Notes under the pieces: model-generated
The model's database searches: none
What the model saw: the letters and a program-made list of their open reading frames with translations, nothing else
Told to the model about the DNA's origin: nothing
Assembly: GCA_028277605.1 (NCBI GenBank)
Contig: JANQFZ010000076.1
Location: 1 to 64,000, forward strand
DNA: 64,000 bases
Source of the DNA: Vallitaleaceae bacterium
GTDB taxonomy: Bacteria > Bacillota > Clostridia > Lachnospirales > Vallitaleaceae
Direction of reading: 5' to 3'
Shown: positions 9,325 through 17,557 of the stretch, piece by piece
Layout: each line of letters starts with the position of its first letter
Position numbering within the stretch: position 1 is the stretch's first letter
Position numbers and translations under genes: made by a program

Positions 9325-10314
9325 CTATGCTTCATAACCATTCGGATGATTCTCATGCCATTTCCAAGCCGTCTCTATAATCTTCTCTAAAGAGTTAAAC
9401 TGAGGCTTCCACCCAAGCTCCTTTATAGCTTTTTCAGAAGAGGCTACTAAAACCGCAGGATCCCCAGCCCTTCTCGGAGTCACTTCTGCTAGTATAGGAT
9501 GATTGGTTACTTTTCTGGCAATATCTATCACTTCTTTCACCGAAAATCCCTTACCGTTACCTAGATTATAAATCGCACTATCTCCACCCTTTTGAAGTCT
9601 TTCTAAGGCCGCTATATGAGCTTGTGCTAAATCCGTTACATGAATATAATCTCTAACACATGTGCCATCCTCTGTTGGATAGTCATCTCCATAGATAGCT
9701 ATTTTCTCTCTTTGACCCAGTGCCACTTGAAGAATAATAGGAATTAAATGAGTTTCTGGCGTATGGTCTTCCCCAATTTCACCACTGATATGCGCTCCAG
9801 CAGCATTGAAATATCTAAGTGCTGTATATTTAATATCATGCGCATTGTCCACCCATTTTAACATCTTTTCTACTGATAGCTTAGTTTCCCCATATGGACT
9901 GGTTGGCTCTGTTTTATCCTTTTCCAAAATAGGAACATTTTCAGGCTCTCCATAAGTCGCAGCTGTAGAAGAAAAGACAATATACTTAACGTTATACTCC
10001 TTCATTTTTTGTAATAAGCATAACGTACCATATAAGTTATTATCATAGTATTTTAAAGGGTCTTGAACACTCTCTCCCACAAGCGAATCAGCAGCGAAGT
10101 CTATAATAGCTTCTATTTTGTTTTCACTAAACACCTTATCCAAACTTCGAGGCTCTCTTAAGTCTCCCTCATAAAGCTTTACACCACTCGGCACCGCCTC
10201 CTTATGTCCCTTTTGCAGGTTATCAAAAACAATAACATCTTTCCCCTTCTCTTTTAACGCATAAGTTGTGTGCGATCCGATGTATCCAGCACCACCACAA
10301 ACTAAAATTGCCAT
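9325..10314 (-). CDS. galE: UDP-glucose 4-epimerase
   Basis: Interconverts UDP-galactose and UDP-glucose using bound NAD. Seen: VCGGAGYIGSHT at the N terminus, DFAADSLVGESV, FSSTAATYGEP (catalytic Ser/Thr), SPYGETKLSVEKML with Tyr-x-x-x-Lys, YFNAAGA, and GTCVRDYIHVTDLAQAH. 329 residues is normal. It precedes galT and follows galK after a 349-base spacer containing a large palindrome, so it may be partly uncoupled from galK. Confidence 0.97.
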   Translation of the reverse strand: MAILVCGGAGYIGSHTTYALKEKGKDVIVFDNLQKGHKEAVPSGVKLYEGDLREPRSLDKVFSENKIEAIIDFAADSLVGESVQDPLKYYDNNLYGTLCLLQKMKEYNVKYIVFSSTAATYGEPENVPILEKDKTEPTSPYGETKLSVEKMLKWVDNAHDIKYTALRYFNAAGAHISGEIGEDHTPETHLIPIILQVALGQREKIAIYGDDYPTEDGTCVRDYIHVTDLAQAHIAALERLQKGGDSAIYNLGNGKGFSVKEVIDIARKVTNHPILAEVTPRRAGDPAVLVASSEKAIKELGWKPQFNSLEKIIETAWKWHENHPNGYEA

Positions 10315-10446
10315 ATTGTTTTCACTCCTTTTAAGTTATGGTTAATTACTAATATTAATACCCTTACAATTTTCTATATCTTTAATAGTTAGCTTAAGAC
10401 ACTCTATCTAATACGTAGAACCGAGTTTTAAGTTTTACTATTCCGA

Positions 10447-10606
10447 AAAATTTTAGCTCCAACCGATTGATTATCAGAAAGGGGGAATAGTATTAGCTAC
10501 ACAGCGAAACAGGAGTGGAGCGTAACCCCTACTAAACACGGACGTTTAGGGGGTTATGAAGCTAATACTATTCCCCCTTGACCGTTCACCAATTAGCTAA
10601 AATTTT
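10447..10606. repeat. 160-bp nested inverted repeat between galK and galE
   Basis: Three nested arms are visible. Outer arm: AAAATTTTAGCT at 10447-10458 pairs perfectly with 10595-10606. Middle arm: 20 bp, 10479-10498 (AAGGGGGAATAGTATTAGCT), pairs perfectly with 10560-10579. Inner arm: CGTAACCCC and CTAAAC (about 10521-10537) pair with GTTTAG and GGGGTTATG (about 10544-10558) with one G-U. The G/C runs stand out from the AT-rich surroundings. It could be a MITE-like insertion or a structured RNA within the galKET message. No transposase is nearby, and the rest of the 349-base spacer (10315-10663) shows no gene. Confidence 0.8.
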
Positions 10607-10663
10607 AACTGTCATTCGTTATCTAATTTAAAACAGGAACTAAAACCCTTTATAACAAACATT

Positions 10664-11827
10664 TTAAGGCAAAATCCTACCTGCCCCATCTCCTACATTC
10701 GCCACATAAAACTCTGGTTGAAGACCTGTTCTAGCTTCATAACTGCTAGCCACTTTTTCAATGAAGGTGTCCACAGCCTCTTCTTCAACAATACTAACCG
10801 TACAGCCTCCAAAGCCTGCTCCTGTCATTCTAGAACCTATAGTACCCTCTACTTTTAAAGCTTCCTCAACCATGGCATCTAATTCAATGCCTGTAACCTC
10901 ATATAAATCCCTTAAGGAATCGTGAGATGCATTCATAAGCTTACCAAATTGTTCTAAATCAGCTTTTTGAAGTGCTTGGACAGCTTCTTTTACGCGTTGA
11001 TTTTCATAGACAGCATGTTCAGCACGTCTCTTAGCTGTTTCATCCTCTATTAGATAATTGTATTGTTCAAAGGTCTGGGGATCTATCTCACAAAGCGCTT
11101 GGATATCTAGCTCCTTTTGTAAAAACTCAAGAGCTTTGTCACATTCTCCTCTTCTTTCATTGTATTTTGAGTCTGCTAAGCCCCTTCTTTTCTTTGTGTT
11201 ACCAATCACTAACTTTGCACCATTAAGAACAAGTGGTGTGTATTCATACTCCAGGGTATTACAATCTAGGAGTATAGCATGGTCTTTTTTCCCCATACCT
11301 ACAGCAAACTGATCCATAATGCCACAATTCACACCAACAAATACATTCTCAGCTTTTTGACTTAGCTTAACTAATTCCACTCTATTTTCATTAAGAGCAA
11401 ATAGGTCATTACATAAGACAGCCGTAAGCACTTCTAGAGATGCTGAAGAGGATAAGCCTGAACCATTAGGAATGTTGCCATAATACAAAACATCAAAGCC
11501 CCCTAAAGTATGTCCCTTGTCCTGCAAAACCTTCAAAACACCCTTTGGATAATTTGTCCAGTCATCCTTCTCCTCATAAACTAAATGGTTAATGTCTACC
11601 TCAACCTTGAGGTCGAAGTTCAAAGTGGCAAATCTAACAGTATCATCTTCACGCCTTCTTACAGCCGCATACGTTCCAAAATCAAGTGCGCAAGGAAACA
11701 CATACCCACCATTATAGTCAATATGCTCACCAATTAAATTGACACGTCCAGGCGCAAAAAAAACCATAACATCCTTGTCACTGTCGCCATACAAATCCAA
11801 AAACTTACTCACTAACTCTTTCTGCAT
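10664..11827 (-). CDS. galK: Galactokinase
   Basis: Phosphorylates galactose to galactose-1-phosphate. GHMP-kinase features in order: the galactokinase signature [23 protein letters not shown] (residues about 27-49), the ATP-binding loop [27 protein letters not shown] with the catalytic Asp, and the C-terminal [14 protein letters not shown]. 387 residues is the family norm. It starts 30 bases after the LacI-type regulator, so both probably share the promoter at 12939-12967. Confidence 0.97.
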   Translation of the reverse strand: MQKELVSKFLDLYGDSDKDVMVFFAPGRVNLIGEHIDYNGGYVFPCALDFGTYAAVRRREDDTVRFATLNFDLKVEVDINHLVYEEKDDWTNYPKGVLKVLQDKGHTLGGFDVLYYGNIPNGSGLSSSASLEVLTAVLCNDLFALNENRVELVKLSQKAENVFVGVNCGIMDQFAVGMGKKDHAILLDCNTLEYEYTPLVLNGAKLVIGNTKKRRGLADSKYNERRGECDKALEFLQKELDIQALCEIDPQTFEQYNYLIEDETAKRRAEHAVYENQRVKEAVQALQKADLEQFGKLMNASHDSLRDLYEVTGIELDAMVEEALKVEGTIGSRMTGAGFGGCTVSIVEEEAVDTFIEKVASSYEARTGLQPEFYVANVGDGAGRILP

Positions 11828-11857
11828 AATCCTCTTCCTCTCTATATAGTTTTATTA

Positions 11858-12901
11858 TTACTTATTGCCTTGCTTTAGTTCTCTAGTAGATTTTCTTATC
11901 ACTAATCGAGTATCCAATAAAATTTTTTTGATTTCTGTATCCTTTTCTTTAATTATTTCTTTAATCCTTTTGGCTGCCAACACACCTAACCGATTCATAT
12001 TTTGGTCCACTGTTGTGAGCTGAGGCTCTGATATTTGACTGATAATCGTATTGTCAAAGCCAATAATGGATAGGTCATTCTTAACCGATAAGCCCAATCG
12101 ATTGACTGCATTCAAAGCACCTACTGCCATCCAGTCATTGCAAGCAAATAGTGCTGTAAATCCTGCACCTTTTTTAAGTCGTTTTTTCAACAGTTCTCTT
12201 GATTGCTGTACCGTTTCTAGATCGTTTCCGCTATTAACAACTAGTATACGGTCTTCTATAATTTCTAAGCCATTATCTTTCATAAATTTTCTATATACGC
12301 TCTCCTTAATATCATAGGAATGGCTACGCTTCCCTCTTAAAAAAGCTATAGTACGGTGACCTAGCTTTATTAAATATTTAAGAGCTTCATAAGTACCAAC
12401 CTCTTGATCATTAAGAATAAAATTACACTGAACCCCCTTGTTATAGCCATTAATTAGCACAGTAGGTATTTTCTTAGCAAGCGCTTCATAAAACCCCGAC
12501 CGAATTAACTCAGTCTGAGGATCGATAGATATTATACCATCCACACTTCTTTCTAGAAGGTTATCTGCCATGAGGCTTTCATAGTTCGCTTTACCTTCGG
12601 TATTGCATAAGAAAGATGTATAACGTTCCTTTTTAATATAAGCATCAATACCTTTAATAACTTCGGAAAAGAAAAGGTTTTCTATGCTGGGTGTTAAAAT
12701 ACCGATAGTTTGCGTCTTATTCTGAATAAGTCCTCTAGCTAACATATTAGGTTTATAGCTCAGCCGCTCTATTGCTTCCTCTACCTTTTTCTTGGTAGCA
12801 TCCTTTACTGGGTAATTTTTATTAAGGACTCTTGAAACGGTAGTGATGGATACTTTTGCCAGATTTGCTACATCTTGTATAGTTGCTCTTTTTTCAGTCA
12901 T
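11858..12901 (-). CDS. LacI/GalR-family transcriptional regulator of the galactose genes
   Basis: 347 residues with an N-terminal LacI-type helix-turn-helix and hinge (ATIQDVANLAKVSITTVSRVLN, then LSYKPNMLARGL) and a periplasmic-binding-protein-like effector domain (IGILTPSIENLFFSEVIKGID, FACNDWMAVGALNAV, LSIIGFDNT, LTTVDQNM). GAGGTGATATA precedes the ATG. It heads the galR-galK-galE-galT run; with a dyad over its own start site (12916-12935), autoregulation and control of galactose use are the simplest reading. The effector is inferred from context. Confidence 0.93.
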   Translation of the reverse strand: MTEKRATIQDVANLAKVSITTVSRVLNKNYPVKDATKKKVEEAIERLSYKPNMLARGLIQNKTQTIGILTPSIENLFFSEVIKGIDAYIKKERYTSFLCNTEGKANYESLMADNLLERSVDGIISIDPQTELIRSGFYEALAKKIPTVLINGYNKGVQCNFILNDQEVGTYEALKYLIKLGHRTIAFLRGKRSHSYDIKESVYRKFMKDNGLEIIEDRILVVNSGNDLETVQQSRELLKKRLKKGAGFTALFACNDWMAVGALNAVNRLGLSVKNDLSIIGFDNTIISQISEPQLTTVDQNMNRLGVLAAKRIKEIIKEKDTEIKKILLDTRLVIRKSTRELKQGNK

Positions 12902-12915
12902 TATATCACCTCATT

Positions 12916-12935
12916 TATAGAAAAGGTTTTCTATA
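12916..12935. promoter_or_regulatory. Putative LacI-type operator upstream of the galactose regulator
   Basis: TATAGAAAAGGTTTTCTATA has 9-bp half-sites TATAGAAAA and TTTTCTATA that are perfect inverted repeats around a GG centre. It sits just downstream of the -10 box at 12939-12944, over the expected start of transcription, and 15 bases before the regulator's ATG. That position suits repression by the encoded LacI-family protein. I saw no second copy before galK, galE or galT. Confidence 0.65.
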
Positions 12936-12938
12936 ACT

Positions 12939-12967
12939 ATTATAGCCGTTTTTTTAATAGATTGCAA
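12939..12967 (-). promoter_or_regulatory. Sigma-A promoter of the galactose regulator operon
   Basis: On the minus strand TTGCAA (12967-12962) and TATAAT (12944-12939) are separated by exactly 17 bases. The operator dyad follows immediately. This is the only convincing promoter seen upstream of the galactose genes. Confidence 0.7.
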
Positions 12968-13308
12968 GGATTTAATAACATAAATAATTAATCATACCCT
13001 TCTATAGAATAGCCTTAACAGAATCCACCTTCTACCTATTACTAAGCTTATATTCTGACGATATGTCAATTTCAGACAAGTTAATGGTACATAATACCTT
13101 AAAAATGCTATAATGATAGTGAGCACAGGCACATCTTCTGCTATAATTAAACAATGTACTATGCCTTGTATAGAAAAATAATTTTTTTGGCTTTTACTTA
13201 GAATACTTAGCTTGCTATTTAAGATTTAATTTATCTATTAGTGATATTTTGATAAGAAGTTGATCATACTACTTTTGTAGCAATATACATATCTTGGAGG
13301 TTATTAAA
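12968..13308. other. Intergenic region between galactose regulator and MurG-like gene
   Basis: A 341-base AT-rich stretch between divergent genes. TATAAT-like boxes occur at 13109 and 13142 on the plus strand but neither has a good -35 box at the right distance. A GGAGG ribosome binding site for the next gene is at 13296-13300. No gene, RNA motif or strong repeat was seen. Confidence 0.5.
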
Positions 13309-14379
13309 GTGAAGCGAATAATACTCACCGGCGGGGGAACTGCTGGTCACGTTACACCTAACATTGCTTTAATTCCTACTCTCGCAAAAAGAGGCTGGGA
13401 CATACATTATATCGGTTCATATAATGGCATTGAAAAAAGGTTACTCAATAAGCTAGGCATCCCCTATCATGCTATAGCATCTGGAAAGCTTAGGAGGTAT
13501 TTTGACATAAAAAACTTAACCGATCCCTTTAAGGTTATTAAAGGCACTTCTCAAGCTTTTAAATGCATCAGAAAACTTAAACCCAATGTAGTTTTTTCAA
13601 AAGGGGGGTTTGTTTCTGTTCCTGTCATTATAGCTGCTAAACTAAGTGGTGTTCCATCCATTGTTCATGAGTCAGATATGACACCTGGATTAGCTAATAA
13701 ATTAAGCATACCTTTTACTACTAAGGTGTGTACCACCTTTTCAGAAACCTTAAAACATCTGCCCTCCAATAAGTCAATCTTAACGGGTACCCCTATTCGC
13801 CAAGAAATATTAAATGGTAATGAAGCAAGAGGCTATCATCTGTGCAATTTTACATCAGATAAACCCGTTCTTCTTATGATTGGTGGGAGCAGCGGCTCAG
13901 TAAGAATTAATCAAGTTTTAAGGTCTGCATTGGATATGCTATTACAACATTTTCAAATTGTTCATTTATGTGGTAAGGGCAATTTAAACGATGACTTAAA
14001 AGATAAGAAAGGCTATAAGCAGTTTGAATATGTTACAGAACAGCTTGCTGATCTTTTTGCTATGTCTGATGTTGTGATTTCAAGAGCTGGCGCAAATGCT
14101 ATCTATGAACTGCTGGCACTTAGAAAACCGAATGTTCTAATTCCACTCCCACTTAGCGCAAGTCGAGGAGATCAAATTCTAAATGCTAGGTCTTTTGAAA
14201 AACATGGATATAGTATGGTACTTGAAGAAAATCAAATGAATAAAACAAGTCTTGTTGAAAGCGCCCTTAAAGCACTTAAGTCTAAGCAGCACTATATAGA
14301 CAAAATGGATAAAAGTGAATTAAAGAATGGCATCGGTAACGTATTAACGGTCATTGAGCGTAATGCTAAATATCTGTAA
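13309..14379 (+). CDS. MurG-like UDP-GlcNAc:undecaprenyl-PP-MurNAc-pentapeptide transferase (second, stand-alone type)
   Basis: A GT-B glycosyltransferase of about 356 residues with the MurG N-terminal glycine-rich motif ILTGGGTAGHVTPNIAL, SKGGFVSVPVIIAA, IVHESDMTPGLANKL, the second glycine loop LMIGGSSGSVRINQ, and ISRAGANAIYELLALRKPNVLIPLP with sugar-nucleotide-binding residues. MurG makes lipid II at the inner face of the membrane. It stands alone, not in a division/cell-wall cluster, and the SGKLRRYFDIKN segment resembles the paralogous MurG2 type of some Firmicutes; whether a second murG exists elsewhere is unknown. The GTG at 13309 has GGAGG eight bases upstream; a TTG at 13294 would overlap that site. 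Confidence 0.88.
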   Translation: MKRIILTGGGTAGHVTPNIALIPTLAKRGWDIHYIGSYNGIEKRLLNKLGIPYHAIASGKLRRYFDIKNLTDPFKVIKGTSQAFKCIRKLKPNVVFSKGGFVSVPVIIAAKLSGVPSIVHESDMTPGLANKLSIPFTTKVCTTFSETLKHLPSNKSILTGTPIRQEILNGNEARGYHLCNFTSDKPVLLMIGGSSGSVRINQVLRSALDMLLQHFQIVHLCGKGNLNDDLKDKKGYKQFEYVTEQLADLFAMSDVVISRAGANAIYELLALRKPNVLIPLPLSASRGDQILNARSFEKHGYSMVLEENQMNKTSLVESALKALKSKQHYIDKMDKSELKNGIGNVLTVIERNAKYL

Positions 14380-14435
14380 TTTAACTTAAATGAATAGTGT
14401 TAAGTTTAATAAACATCAAAGCTCAATTAGTTGTC

Positions 14436-14524
14436 CTTATAGAAGCTATAGCTTATCATAGATACTATGTATCATTTCACTTTATCTTTGATAATCTATA
14501 GCTTTATTAGGTACTGCTATAAGG
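14436..14524. repeat. Nested inverted repeats between convergent genes
   Basis: CCTTATAG at 14436-14443 pairs with CTATAAGG at 14517-14524. Within this, CTATAGCTTATC (14446-14457) pairs with GATAATCTATAG (14490-14501) with one mismatch. A further small AT-rich hairpin (AACTTAA/TTAAGTT) follows the stop codon of the MurG-like gene. The place, between the ends of two convergent genes, suggests transcription termination in both directions, but no clear T tract follows. Confidence 0.5.
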
Positions 14525-14536
14525 CTATAGATTAGA

Positions 14537-14953
14537 TTATATCTCTTTTTCTATGTCAGAAGCAATTTGATTTAATTCTTCGTCAGTTAGCTGCAAAGTT
14601 TCCCATGGAATTGTTACACCATCGTCTTTAAATCTAGGAATTAAATGTAAATGGAAGTGCCCTACTGTTTGTCCTGCTATCTCTCCGTTGTTTTGTACGA
14701 TATTCATACCCTCACATTTCGTTGCCTTTTTCAAGGCTTTAGCTATATGGGTGGCTAAGGCAAATAGTTTGCCGCCTGTATCACCGTCTAATTCGAAAAT
14801 ATTCTCTACATGTTCCTTAGGAATAATAAGAACATGACCTTTAGCCGCAGGATATCGATCGAGTATAACTTTGAATTCGCTGTTTTCAAAGATAGTTGCT
14901 GAATCCATCTGTCCATTCGCTATGCTGCAAAACAAACAATTTGGTTTTATCAT
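14537..14953 (-). CDS. HIT (histidine triad) family nucleotide-binding protein
   Basis: 138 residues with the HIT motif VGHFHLHLIPR (H-x-H-x-H, active-site His in the centre) near residue 100, the N-terminal CLFCSIANGQ and the RYPAAKGHVLIIPKEH strand. Such proteins hydrolyse nucleoside phosphoramidates or related nucleotides in the cytosol; the physiological substrate of the bacterial Hit proteins is mostly unknown. GGAAGGAG precedes the ATG. It is monocistronic as far as can be seen. Confidence 0.93.
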   Translation of the reverse strand: MIKPNCLFCSIANGQMDSATIFENSEFKVILDRYPAAKGHVLIIPKEHVENIFELDGDTGGKLFALATHIAKALKKATKCEGMNIVQNNGEIAGQTVGHFHLHLIPRFKDDGVTIPWETLQLTDEELNQIASDIEKEI

Positions 14954-15136
14954 GTTTATCTCCTTCCTTGTAGCATCAAACTAAATACTACTGTATAGTT
15001 TATAGTATATGATATCCGTACTTTTTTCAAGTGCAATAATATATTTTTTTATTTTTCAAGTATGTAACCATCTATAGTAAAATTACTATTTAAATCATTA
15101 TTTTAAATAAATTTTTTAAGTAATTTTCATAATCAA

Positions 15137-15165
15137 TTGTAATCATAGGTAATATTTGGTAAAAT
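15137..15165 (+). promoter_or_regulatory. Sigma-A promoter of the orphan histidine kinase
   Basis: TTGTAA at 15137-15142 and TAAAAT at 15160-15165 with a 17-base spacer, 24 bases before the kinase start codon. Confidence 0.55.
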
Positions 15166-15189
15166 AGGCATGGATGGTGGGTGAAATAA

Positions 15190-15921
15190 ATGCATTGGAA
15201 AGATAAAAGCTTTATGGAGAAATTTTCTACTATATACGACAGCTGGCTAGAGCTGGTGCTTCAATCAAAGCATGTAAATCCTACAATAAATGCAAAGATA
15301 GCTCATGAGATTAAAAATCCTTTAGCAATCATTCGCAGTACACTACAACTAATTGAAAGTCAAATACCGACTGTTAAATCTAATAAGCATTGGGGTTCTC
15401 TTTATGGTGAGATAGATTTTATTAATACTCTAATCAAAGATTTTACAGTGCTAAATCAAAGCTTTAAGATTGATAAACAACAGGTAGATGTCTGCGGTAT
15501 CATTGAAATTTTAGCGCACCAATTTGAGCCTATATGCAAAGAAAAGAATATATTTTTATATACTTCTATTCCTAAAAACCTTCCACACGTTGATGGTGAT
15601 CAATTGCGTCTAAGAGAAGCCTTTGTTAATATCATCAAAAATGCTTTTGAAGCATGTAAAGCAAAGGATACCATTTCCATTATCATCAAGCGTCTGGATA
15701 ATTATATCATAATAACATTTACAGATACAGGAACAGGAATCGAAAAAGACAAAATAGACACGATTTATGATCATTTTGTAACCTACAAAGAAAATGGCAC
15801 AGGGTTAGGTCTAGCTATTGTAAAAGCAATCATTGAACAGCACAAGGGAAGCATCGAAGTGACTAGTGAAGTGGATTACGGAACCTCTTTCATTGTCTAT
15901 TTACCCATTATTGCTCATTAG
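15190..15921 (+). CDS. Soluble orphan sensor histidine kinase
   Basis: 243 residues with no membrane segment and almost no sensor domain: the HisKA H-box AHEIKNPLAIIRSTLQLIES (phospho-His about residue 39) follows only 37 residues, then the HATPase N-box REAFVNIIKNAFEACK, the G1 box DTGTGIEKDKI and the G2 box NGTGLGLAIVKAIIEQHKGS. No response regulator is adjacent. In Clostridia, cytosolic orphan kinases of this build include ones that phosphorylate Spo0A, but that is only a possibility. Its last 21 bases overlap the end of the convergent gene at 15901-16335, with no terminator between. Confidence 0.88.
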   Translation: MHWKDKSFMEKFSTIYDSWLELVLQSKHVNPTINAKIAHEIKNPLAIIRSTLQLIESQIPTVKSNKHWGSLYGEIDFINTLIKDFTVLNQSFKIDKQQVDVCGIIEILAHQFEPICKEKNIFLYTSIPKNLPHVDGDQLRLREAFVNIIKNAFEACKAKDTISIIIKRLDNYIIITFTDTGTGIEKDKIDTIYDHFVTYKENGTGLGLAIVKAIIEQHKGSIEVTSEVDYGTSFIVYLPIIAH

Positions 15922-16335
15922 ATGAGTCAGAATATTTAACGTGGTATGAATATTAGAGTGGATGGTATGAACTGTCATCATGTCCACTCTTATTTTGCTA
16001 CTTTTTAACAATTGCAAAATAAAAAGCAATTGTTCGCTATATGTATATTCTGATGCTGTTAGTATTTTTAATTCACTGGTAAGCCGTTCGTGACAGGTTA
16101 AGATACCAGCAGATGGCTCTATCGATAACAAGACCTCAAGTAAATACCGACATATCCACAACTTCCATTTCATTAAAGCCTTGATATAAATCTTTATATC
16201 CAAGTCGATATGCTGTTTATCCCACAAATGATAGCAACGAACCATATACAATCCTTTACTAATTAAATAAGAAAGGTTGTTTTCTAGCTCTTCTGCCTCT
16301 AAAGTCTTTCGTTCAATATCATAATTTTTCATCAT
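15901..16335 (-). CDS. Hypothetical all-helical protein, antisense-overlapping the kinase gene
   Basis: A 144-residue protein not recognised. It is predicted largely helical, with no signal peptide or membrane segment; the N-terminal part is charged (YDIERKTLEAEELENN) and the middle has an aromatic-rich helix (KALMKWKLWICRYLLEVLL). AAAGGGG seven bases before the ATG supports translation. Its 3' end overlaps the kinase coding region tail-to-tail, and a plus-strand terminator lies only beyond its start, so kinase transcripts would run antisense through it. A functional link to the kinase is inference. Confidence 0.7.
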   Translation of the reverse strand: MMKNYDIERKTLEAEELENNLSYLISKGLYMVRCYHLWDKQHIDLDIKIYIKALMKWKLWICRYLLEVLLSIEPSAGILTCHERLTSELKILTASEYTYSEQLLFILQLLKSSKIRVDMMTVHTIHSNIHTTLNILTHLMSNNG

Positions 16336-16640
16336 TTCTAAACCCCTTTTGAGTTTTACTCCGCTTAGACTTAGCTAAGAGTAAATTTTTGCATTTAATC
16401 TATTGAGTTTAACTTGTATAGAGTAGATACGATTGGATTATTTTCTTTTTTTAGTGATATTCTTTTTTTTGACATTATAGCTACTATTAATTTAACTTCA
16501 TTTTAGTAGATTAATAAAAAAGTCAATAGTATTAGCTCTTGATACCATTATATTTAAAAAAAAGTTATATATTACCAAAAACTATAGGTATACTTTAGGC
16601 CATTTATTTCCATAATATAAGTGGAAGGAAGTGACAGCAT
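16336..16640. other. Gene-free region upstream of the SH3-CAP gene
   Basis: 305 bases holding the terminator-like hairpin at 16355-16390, an AATAGTATTAGCT 13-mer at 16525-16537 that also occurs in the galK-galE palindrome, and a TATACT box near 16589 with no good -35 partner. No coding sequence was seen. Confidence 0.5.
16355..16390 (+). terminator. Plus-strand terminator beyond the antisense gene
   Basis: TTTACT (16355-16360) and CTTAG (16364-16368) pair with CTAAG (16375-16379) and AGTAAA (16380-16385), with a three-base CCG bulge, followed at once by TTTTT (16386-16390). The T tract is on the plus strand only, so it would stop read-through from the histidine kinase gene after it has crossed the whole convergent gene. 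Confidence 0.55.
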
Positions 16641-17387
16641 ATGAAAAAATTATCAAGAAATCACATTATCTTGCTTTTAACTGCCTTATTACTCTTATGT
16701 TCAACACTGATGACATCCAACAGCTACGCTAAAGCGTACCGATATCTATGGACAGATATTAAACAAGTGGAAGTTACAGCTTACCGCTTAAATGTTCGTA
16801 CAGGTCCAAGTACATCTCATTCCAAGATTACTCAAGTTAAACAAGGACAAAAAATTGATGTCATGGGTACACTTGGTGCTTGGTATGTCGTTCAGCTTGA
16901 TAACGACACCATAGGATGTATTTCAAGTACTTATACAAGAGTCATTGCTAAACACAATACAACTAACCAGGATACGACAACAAAAGATAAGTACAGTGGA
17001 GCTATAACTACAGAAGAACAAAACATGATCAACTTAATTAACGCAGAAAGACAAAAGGCGGGTCTGCCAGCCTATAAAGCAGATATGGAACTCATGAGAG
17101 TAGCAAGGATAAAAGCAGAAGATATGGTAGCTAACCAGTATTTTAGTCATGATTCCCCTGTTTATGGATCACCATTTCAAATGCTAAAGAGCTTTAAAAT
17201 CACCTATTCCTATGCTGGTGAAAATATTGCTGGTAATAGTACCGTTGAAGGCGCTCACCAATCATTAATGAACAGTTCAGGACACAAAGCAAATATCTTA
17301 AGCTCTAATTATGAGTACGTTGGCATTGGTATTCATAACCATAGTAAATATGGTAAAGTCTTTGTTCAGATGTTTATAAAAAAATAA
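16641..17387 (+). CDS. Secreted SH3-domain plus CAP (SCP/YkwD) protein
   Basis: 248 residues. A signal peptide (basic start, hydrophobic residues about 8-27, Ala-rich cleavage region near 31) is followed by one bacterial SH3 domain (VEVTAYRLNVRTGPSTSHSK, about 43-100), a short Thr-rich linker and a CAP domain (about 125-248) with AENIAGN, HQSLMNSSGHKANIL and the final strand VFVQMFIKK. SH3 domains of this type bind cell wall; the role of bacterial CAP domains is mostly unknown. GGAAGGAAGTGACAGCAT precedes the ATG. A strong terminator follows 16 bases after the stop. Confidence 0.93.
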   Translation: MKKLSRNHIILLLTALLLLCSTLMTSNSYAKAYRYLWTDIKQVEVTAYRLNVRTGPSTSHSKITQVKQGQKIDVMGTLGAWYVVQLDNDTIGCISSTYTRVIAKHNTTNQDTTTKDKYSGAITTEEQNMINLINAERQKAGLPAYKADMELMRVARIKAEDMVANQYFSHDSPVYGSPFQMLKSFKITYSYAGENIAGNSTVEGAHQSLMNSSGHKANILSSNYEYVGIGIHNHSKYGKVFVQMFIKK

Positions 17388-17403
17388 ACAGCTGGATATA
17401 GCA

Positions 17404-17431
17404 AACAGGTGGTCTTTGCCACCTGTTGTTT
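17404..17431 (+). terminator. Rho-independent terminator after the SH3-CAP gene
   Basis: AACAGGTGG (17404-17412), loop TCTTTG, and CCACCTGTT (17419-17427) form a perfect 9-bp GC-rich stem, followed by GTTTT. Confidence 0.85.
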
Positions 17432-17557
17432 TACATATTTGAATAAATATTTTAAAGATAAATCTGTAATTACTAAAATCAAATGATTTCTATAAAACAT
17501 TTTTATACTTAAATAGAATAATAATTGTTCAGATCTTAACTATATCTTTATTTATGT

